Origin: Henricia sp. BOLD:AAB3569
Taxonomy: Eukaryota; Echinodermata; Asteroidea; Spinulosida; Echinasteridae
Reading direction: 5' to 3'
DNA: 64,000 bases
Assembly (NCBI GenBank): GCA_037783545.1
Contig: JBBELK010001409.1
Span: 320,001 to 384,000, forward strand
In this document: in pieces, positions 24,401 to 33,400 of the stretch
Numbering within the stretch: the stretch's first letter is position 1
Layout: each line of letters begins with the position of its first letter
Position numbers and translations under genes: made by a program
Notes under the pieces: generated by a model
The model's input: only the letters and a program-made list of their open reading frames with translations
What the model was told of the DNA's origin: nothing
Databases searched by the model: none

Positions 24401-27400
24401 ACCATATTATTGCATGAAGCTTACATATGGGTCTTTCTACAGTAAAGGGGGCATTTCGGCAACACAGACCATATTATTGCATGAAGCTTACATATGGGTC
24501 TTTCTACAGTAAAGGGGGCATTTTGGCAACACAGACCACATTATTGCATGAAGCTTACAAGTGGGTCTTTCTACAGTAAAGGGGGCATTTTGGCAACACA
24601 GACCACATTATTGCATGAAGCTTACAAGTGGGTCTTTCTACAGTAAAGGGGGCATTTTGGCAACACAGACCACATTATTGCATGAAGCTTACATATGGGT
24701 CTTTCTACAGTAAAGGGGGCATTTTGGCAACACAGACCATATTATTGCATGAAGCTTACATATGGGTCTTTCTACAGTAAAGGGGGCATTTTGGCAACAC
24801 AGACCATATTATTGCATGAAGCTTACAAGTGGGTCTTTCTACAGTAAAGGGGGCATTTTGGCAACACAGACCACATTATTGCATGAAGCTTACAAGTGGG
24901 TCTTTCTACAGTAAAGGGGGCATTTTGGCAACACAGACCACATTATTGCATGAAGCTTACAAGTGGGTCTTTCTACAGTAAAGGGGGCATTTCGGCAACA
25001 CAGACCACATTATTGCATGAAGCTTACATATGGGTCTTTCTACAGTAAAGGGGGCATTTCGGCAACACAGACCACATTATTGCATGAAGCTTACAATTGG
25101 GTCTTCCTACAGTAAAGGGGGCATTTTGGCAACACAGACCACATTATTGCATGAAGCTTACAAGTGGGTCTTCATACAGTAAAGGGGGCATTTCGGCAAC
25201 ACAGACCATATTTTCGAGGAAATACCTTTTTCTGGTCTCAATATACGCTCGTAACTGGGACGGACACTTGTGTTACATTTAAGGCCGTCCCGGTTACGAG
25301 CGTATATTGCAAATTTGTACACTGGTTTTTTATAAAGGCATGTTGTCACACTATTTGTAACCCATTTTGGGCCCAAGTTATCTCTTCAGAACAACTGAAA
25401 CTTATTTATTTTATTTTGAGACCAGACAACGGTATTTTCTGGAAAATATGGTCTGTGTTGACAAAATGCCCCCTTTACCGTGGAAAGACTCACGTATCTT
25501 GCCCTGGATAGTATTTGTGATATTATTGGTAAATCATAGATTCAAATCTATATCCCTGACAAAATCTCATCATGCACCGTTTTGGGTTTTTGTCCGTGTT
25601 TGTTTTTTTTTGCCACACAAACTGCAGTCCATGAGCTTTGAGCTTAACACTGGTTCTTTTAACAAATAAAAAGGTTATATTTGACAAGCAAGGACATATT
25701 TTTAAACAAATGGCTTTGAAAGGAATAAATTGAAGTTGTTCCAAGAAGATCTACTTTACACTCCAATAGGGTAACAAATAGTGTTTATAAAACCTCAATG
25801 TACACATTTCCCACATTTATTCCGAGTGGAAAGGGCAGTTGTGACAAACTGCCTTGCTTAAGAACACAAACCACCTGGCGTAAACCTACCTGTTTCTGGT
25901 TAACTGTTGGCATCATTGAGTGCAGTGGAATAATGCGAAAGTTACTGTTCCTAAACATCTGCTGTTTGGTCAGGAGATCATTTAGCTTGGAGATCTGTTC
26001 CCAGCCTGGAAGAAAGACTAGCAGAGCGCCATCCTAAAGTACAGACACATACAAGTCATAACTAGGGCATGAAGGATGTTAGTCTTGTTCAAGTCAACTA
26101 TAAATGACGCAGAACAAATTAAAGGGTGAAAGTTCCTGACCAATTCTAAGGGCTCCTGTGCATTATTTGGATTGTGAAAATAGTGCTGTAGCGAAGTCCG
26201 CAAAATATGGCGACTTACAATGGACAGAATGGAAAACGCACGTGCACAACGTCCATGACGTGCACAGGACTTACTCGCCATGTTGGATGTATTTAAGTTC
26301 GACTGGGAATTTGCAACTAAGTTCGACGTTTGAAACCACTACTGTACTTACGCCGTGCTACTGTCGCGCTAAATTGAATTTTATTCGACACGGCGCAAGC
26401 ACGACGTTTGAAACGGGCCTTACATACCGGTTTATTGAGGCAGATATGTTTGATCAGTGCCGACATCAGGTCAAGATCCATTTTCTCATGGTCCATGTTC
26501 TGCAAATAATGCACGACTTCTTCTGAATATCTGCAAGACAAAAGAAAAATAAGAGTTTTGGCTTCGAGTCTCATTGAAGAAAACGAAAAGCTCCTTACTG
26601 AAATATCATGTCAATTTTAAGGAGCGTGACCAAAATACATTTTTGAGTCTCTCATTTTTCCCAGGATTTTGATACCATATCGTGTATCATATTTTTCTCA
26701 TTCCCATTCTGAATTTTGCCCTCTCAATCTGTATGTTTTTAGGGATATCGTCAAAAATCCACTGATTTTTTTTGGTGTAAACTAATTTACACCTTGCGTT
26801 CCGACTCCGTTGCGATTGCACAGACACGCCAAATTCTGTGATTGCGTTGTGACGGACACGTACACAAAATCATGACCACATCACCATTGGAACGCATCAC
26901 AAAACCTGTACACCTTGTGATGTGACTGCACAACATGCGCTACCGTGATCGGATCACGGACGAAACACAAGGTGTACGGCCGGCTTTACATAACCAATGC
27001 AGTCATTATGCCAACCTTTTTGCTTTCTTCTAATGGACAGCGTTTTTGGGAGGTATATTATACGATTGTTGATTAGAACGAAATCCTTTTTTGGAAAAAT
27101 CTGGTCACGCTTCTTTAACTGGAATTTGATGGGAAAAAAACATTTGGTGGAAAATTAACAGTGGGAAAAATGAAAGATTTTCTTAGAAAACACTTAGAAA
27201 CTGTTCAGCCTGTCTCAAATGTTTTGCACACGAGATCTGCAGCCATGATCCACTTCTCATTTCTTTCCCAAATATGTACATACCAGTCAATCATACTACA
27301 CATGTCACACGATTTTGACTGGTACCCCATTTAGCTGGTAACTCACGTCTGTCTCATCTCAGTGATGTATTCTTCAAACTTCTCTTTGAATTCTTCTTCT

Positions 27401-30400
27401 TTTCTCTGTTCATCTTCTCGCGTCTGTTTCCCACGCCGGAATTTGACCCAAATTGGTTCAAAACGCTCTTTCTGCTCCAGAGGCTTGTATCTGTACAATG
27501 CAAAAGGATTCAGAATGTTTATAGACACTTTGCACCGGCAGCCATGACAGGGGCAGGTTTTAATATTTAAAATGATGTGACAATAGATCCACAAAGTGCC
27601 TACTCGTGCATGACGCACGGTGACAATGTGGCTGGTCATGTATTTAAAGTAACAGGGCTCGCCAGTTATGTAGTACAAATTATCGTCTAACCACTGAGAC
27701 CAGCGATTGCTTTCACAAAAGTTAAGATGAGTTTAATGCATCTTAATTCTTATACCAGCATCTCAAGATAAGAAGAGTGAGTGCAATCCACCCCTGAGCT
27801 CTAAATCTTAAACTCACTTGGTGATCTGTAGCACGTCTTCCAGCCAATACTCCATGACTGGGAAGGTAAACCCAGGAATCTCGACCATCTGGCAACCGTT
27901 GAAATACGATGAGAATAATTCAGCATTGAGTGTTGCACTCATCAGGATCACTTTAAGACTTGGTCTGAAACAAAACATTAGGGAGGTTTAGATGCACATT
28001 AAAATTCAAATGTGAATGCGAATTGGCGATATTTGGGGAGCTGTTAGGGGGAATGCCACAATCTAACTGCAGCGATGATGTTAATGGCAACAGCGCCAGG
28101 AGTACCCTAGGGTAGACATGTGCGCTATACAAGTGTCTACCATTACATTATTGCATTATTTATATTTTGTTTTTCACCTTCAATATAATATCTGCGTACA
28201 CCCCACAATATCCCTATCTTGTAGTGTAAATGACGAAAGAGATTTCTTACCTCCGAGGCAAAATATCCTTGATGATGACAAGAAGAAAATCTGAGATGAT
28301 GTCCCTCTCATGGACCTCGTCCAGAACGATGTGACTGACGCTTTCAAGGAGGCTGTAATTAAATGGTAGTGGATAAGATTAGGCTGCGTTCACACTGAGC
28401 ATTTTTACCCATTAATGTGTGTAAATTTGATACACATCGGTTTGATATAAAGCAGTGTGTAGGGAATTTGAACAACGCACTGTAACACCACAGAATCAAT
28501 CAGTACGGAGCTAGTTTTTGCTCAGGTTGGTTTTAATCAAGCATATCTTCAATCACACAGCGGGATGAAACAATTTGTAACGGTTTACCAATCATGTATA
28601 CTGCCTTTAAACTACAGGAGTCCATTGTATTCCTGTATTTTAATGAGGCTGGATCCCCCACTGCCAACAGAGTCAATTAATTAGAGATTGGGATTTGAGA
28701 GAAGATAACATGGATATTTAAACTACTTACAATAAAGTCAGGGATATTGTGTATACCCAGCACGATATGGGGCCTAAGGACTCCCCCTCTAACGCCCCTA
28801 TGACTCAACACACTCTTCCCTTTTGTTAACGCACCAACCCCCCATAAAACTGAAAGATGTTTGAGACACAATAGGGGAACAATGGTAGGAGGTACCATCG
28901 GCACCATATTGTGCTGCATATGATATTGTGGGGTGTACGCATATATTTTATTGAGGGTATACATTCCGCTTGAATGATTTTGTATATGATTAGACAGTTG
29001 CATCTGCATGACAGACATGCCTTGTAAACAGGAATAGGTGAAAACAGTCATTTGAAGAAGAAAAAAAATGCAAAGTTGAACCACACCAATATCCCTAACT
29101 TATTGTGAGTAGTGTATATAAGTATTTGGTAATTGCCAAAGATACAAAGAGTGTTTAGCTTACGGGTCTGATTCCAGCCACTTCAAGAGTATGCCATTTG
29201 TGCAATAGAGAATGCAGCCCTGTTGGCGCGGTAGTCTGGCCTCCAGTCTGATTTGGTAGCCAGCACTGTATCCATTCCCGCAACCCTCTGCTCTCTCGGA
29301 CGCGACTCTTTCTGCCACCTGCAGAGGGACAATCAACATTTTTTTTGAGACAAGTATTCTATTCTATTCTATGGCGTCGGCACGGGTGGGTCACTCTGCC
29401 TTGCCATCTGAGTCATGATGTTTCTCCAGGTCCTCCTATCCTTCCTGCTTCTGTTAGGGTGCCCAAGTTTCTGGCTGTGCAGTTGGTTTTGATGCAGTCA
29501 GTCCATCTTTTGACAAGTATTATGCTCACAAAAACTAAAAATTGGACTCGCCTCAAGGTCAGGGCCATTATCAGCATCTAGGGGCCAATTTCATGGCGCT
29601 GTTTAGCATAAAAATTTGTTTGCTTTATAAAAGTAGGTTACCAGCCATATTCCGATTTTGGCTGGCATCCCATTTTTGCAATTATAGGCAAATAAATTGT
29701 GTGCTAAGCAATTTGTGTCCTAAGCCAGTCTTAAAATATAATGTTTAAGGCTGGCAAGCCACATTTTTATTCTCAACCAAATACTTTTTTGTGTAAATCA
29801 GTAAAATGTCCCCCAAATTCCTTGCCAGTAAACTTCGCCGTTTTCCCATTTTATGATTTTTGTGTTAACTCACCGATATGGCGGATATTCGTCTCGGCTG
29901 TGTACAAACAACACGACACATGGAACCCTGACTTCTCTCAATGTAGTCATCTAGTATAAACTGGGGCACCTGGGTGGTTTTTCCGCACCCCGTCTCACCG
30001 CTAATAACAACAACCTGGTTGTGATCCATTAGACGTAGTAGCTCCTGTACAACGAGAGAATAGAGAGTTGAGACATTGAATATTTATGCAAAGTTCTAAT
30101 GTCGTGCAGTCTAGTGGCTTAAGTTTAATATTTCCGTTCATTCTATTAAAGGATTGCAGGTACCAGTGCAGTTTATCTGTGGTGTCCTTGGGCAAGGCAG
30201 TTTGCCACAAGTTTTCACTTTCCACCCAAGAATACATGAATAGACTGTATGGAAAAGCAGCCATCTTGTAGGGCAATATTTGTCTTTTAAATATTCGTCG
30301 TTGGAACTATTACAATCATATTATGATAGAGTAAATATGAGATTTTTCTCGTGTGACCCTCGCGATAGTTAAGATGTCTTAAGAGTTAGGATATTTAAGA

Positions 30401-33400
30401 GATAGAACTTCTTTATATTGCAATTGTGATATTTATAAAGAATCCACTCCGGAAGCATCACAACATAAATGAAACACCAGGTCCTGTTTTCATGTAATAA
30501 CCTATTATGGCATGCCTTACATGTCTCATGTTGTATGATGGTAGTTTCTGACGGAATCGTTGCATATCCATATAACGCTGGTCACTAGCCTTGTTCTCAA
30601 GCTCCATCGCTAGTCTTTTGTCAAGTGCAGAATCCCGGCCTATGACATACCGATAGAAGGAATGCAAGCTTTCCTCTTCTTGGTTTCTTCCTGTTGGGTA
30701 TTAAACAGTTAAACAGCATAAATATTCACTTCAAACCGCTTTCAGACCTAATGAAAAGTTCAGTTCCGTCCAGTTAAATATGGGTACCGTTATTCCATCA
30801 CTATCATTACCCCTGATCATATACCATCTCAGCTCCCTGGGTAGTATACAGCCCCGGCTGCCTTAGGTGCTCAACGGCTAATTAAACACATCAACATTCA
30901 CTGGTAATATGGACTTATACTGCGCATTTATCAGGAAAACCCCGGTCAAGGCGCCTACACTATCATTACCCCTGATCATAGGGCTCCATTAAATCTCTCC
31001 ATATACCGTCTCAGCTCCCTGGGGAGTATACAGCCCCGGCTGCCTTAGGTGCTCAACGGCTATTCAAACACATAAACTTTCAGGTACCTATTTTTCTCCT
31101 GGGTGGAGAGAAGCATTGCGTGGCAAAGTACCTTGCCCAAGAGTACACGCATTGATAGACTGGGATAGGATTCGAACCCACTACCTTTGGAACTAACCCA
31201 GCTTTTAAATACAATCCACTAGACCGCTCCGCCACAGCACTCCACATATAGTATAGTGTGCCGCTGTTTTCATTAGTTTTCGATGGGCAATCTCTCACCG
31301 ATTATGAGATTCTTGTTTTCCCTATGCTACATGGACACCACACATGTTCAACAGGAGCTCTTATTACACCCATGGGGGTTTCCACATTAAACCACACAAA
31401 ACTATAGTGAGCCATCGCTAGTCTCTAGTAGTTTTTAGACCGCTTGAAACCTTCCAGCTGGACGGTTTTTAGCAGTCTAACTGTTGGCCATAGCCTACCA
31501 GCAAGAGTAGGAGGGTTAACAGAGACAATATACTTTAAAGGGCCTGTGACATGCTAAACAACTTTGTGCCCAAGCTTTGCTTCATAATGACGGATTACCT
31601 GTTCAGCAAGACATACTATTGTTCAATTGGATGTAAAATCAATAAAAGGTGGCATTTTCCAACTTTGAAGATTTCATTGCAATAAATTACAGACAGAGGG
31701 CGCTGTTCGGAGTGCATCACGTAAGGAAGACAAGACTTCAAGTTGGACTTGTGGAAAATTGATGCAGTTTCTACCCCCAGTTTTGTCATGGCTTACAGCA
31801 GGCAACATGTAAAACAAACTCAAACAGCCATGGATTACAAAAGTTTCAGGAAAATTGAGAAAAAAGTGGAATCTGTTGTGCATAGTTGAATGTAATTTTT
31901 CTGTGTTTGCCTCTTGTGACATCGTGACCTTGGTCATGAATATGCATATTTTCATTTGCATAAAAACTAAAAACCTTTGTTTTAACCCCCAAAGCAAGCT
32001 CCAAGTAGGATTTTTATGACTTTAACTGAGTAGAGTGGTTTTAAAGTATAGATTTCATTGATAAAAATCCTAATTAAGGGCCCTTTAAAACGAGCCAAGA
32101 CACTTACTTGAAGTGGTTGACCCATCACTATCCATAGCTGCTCCTTCTCCTGGTTGGCTAGTCTTAACATCTTCCAGTAACGTTCGGATGTTTTGTTCAT
32201 TTTGTGGCTCCATGTCAACAACAGCTCTCTATTTAAAATTGGCGTAAAACAAAGTAAATATGTTTGACTTTTTTCTTATACCTATTAGTATCCCTTAAAC
32301 ATGTTAAAGAAGACATTGTGCTTTCGTGAAGAGCAAGGGGAGAGATTCCCCGGTTTCTCTGGCTGTTTCTAATTCAACTTAGAAGTTGATAGTTATTCAA
32401 ATATCTATGTTAATTGATCCCATTCCTGTAATTGGCGGTCCTCCCGCTGTTGGATGTTGTGAATAAATAAATAAATAAATAAATATATCTTGGTGCCATT
32501 TTGGAAACACCGGTGGACCACCAAATTTTCAGCAGGACCAGTAGAGTTCTCTAATCTACTGGTCCTTCTGACCAGCATGAAATTCAGGTTAATTTCGATC
32601 CCTGTGAAGTTTGTGAGACGACTATAAAAATACACATAGTGTTTTCTATCTGTACCATTATTGATGCAAATAGCGTGCACAATTTTGCATTATTCTAAGT
32701 GTAATGTCTGAAATACCATAAAACGGTCATTTTGTCAAATTTTCTTTGATTATTTTGAAAAGAAAAGTAAGACCCGAGGGTAAATTTCACAAAGACTTAG
32801 TGGTCCAAAATTAGTTGTCCAAAAGTGTGACATGCTTTTTAAGATTTCCAAGTGTTTTTAGTGATTGAAAGTGGTTTCCCAGTAAATAATAATTATTTTT
32901 ATTTCAACAAATGCCACTTAAATTTAATGTTAGTGTGTAGATATGGCACCAAGGTTAATGCAAACTCATTCTACAGCCAATTTTCATTGGCGCAGGTAAC
33001 CCGGGACACCAAACTCCTATTCAATACCATGGAACAAATTATAAGCTTTTATGGTCTTTTGTTTTAAATATTTTTCAGGAATCAGAGAACAAAATATTGA
33101 AGAAAATGATGCTGCCCCCTATGATCACAGGCCACAGTCCATTACTAAGAATTTGTGATCAGGAGGGGTGATTTTTGAAACAGAGAGTGTCGTACGTAAC
33201 TGGGACACCAACAATTTTGGACCCCTAATTTTGGGAATGACCCATGTACCAAATCCCCACGTTTGCCAGTTTGCCACGGGATCAGCGAGTTGCGATGGAT
33301 TTTGGTACTTGCGACGCATCGTAAATCTTTGTGAAAAAGACCCCGAGTATTGCAACAACTGGTACTCACATTTCTCACTTCTTGTTCAGCTTGTCTGGCG

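Noticed and set aside
23338-25208. Regular repeats considered as a CRISPR array
   Set aside because: Units are contiguous with no unique spacers, and the sequence is a eukaryotic intron.
25798-26037. 79-codon plus-strand frame
   Set aside because: Antisense shadow of DHX36 exon 10.
31674-31997. 107-codon minus-strand frame
   Set aside because: Lies inside the TTTAAAGGGCC-ended element in a DHX36 intron; no family resemblance.
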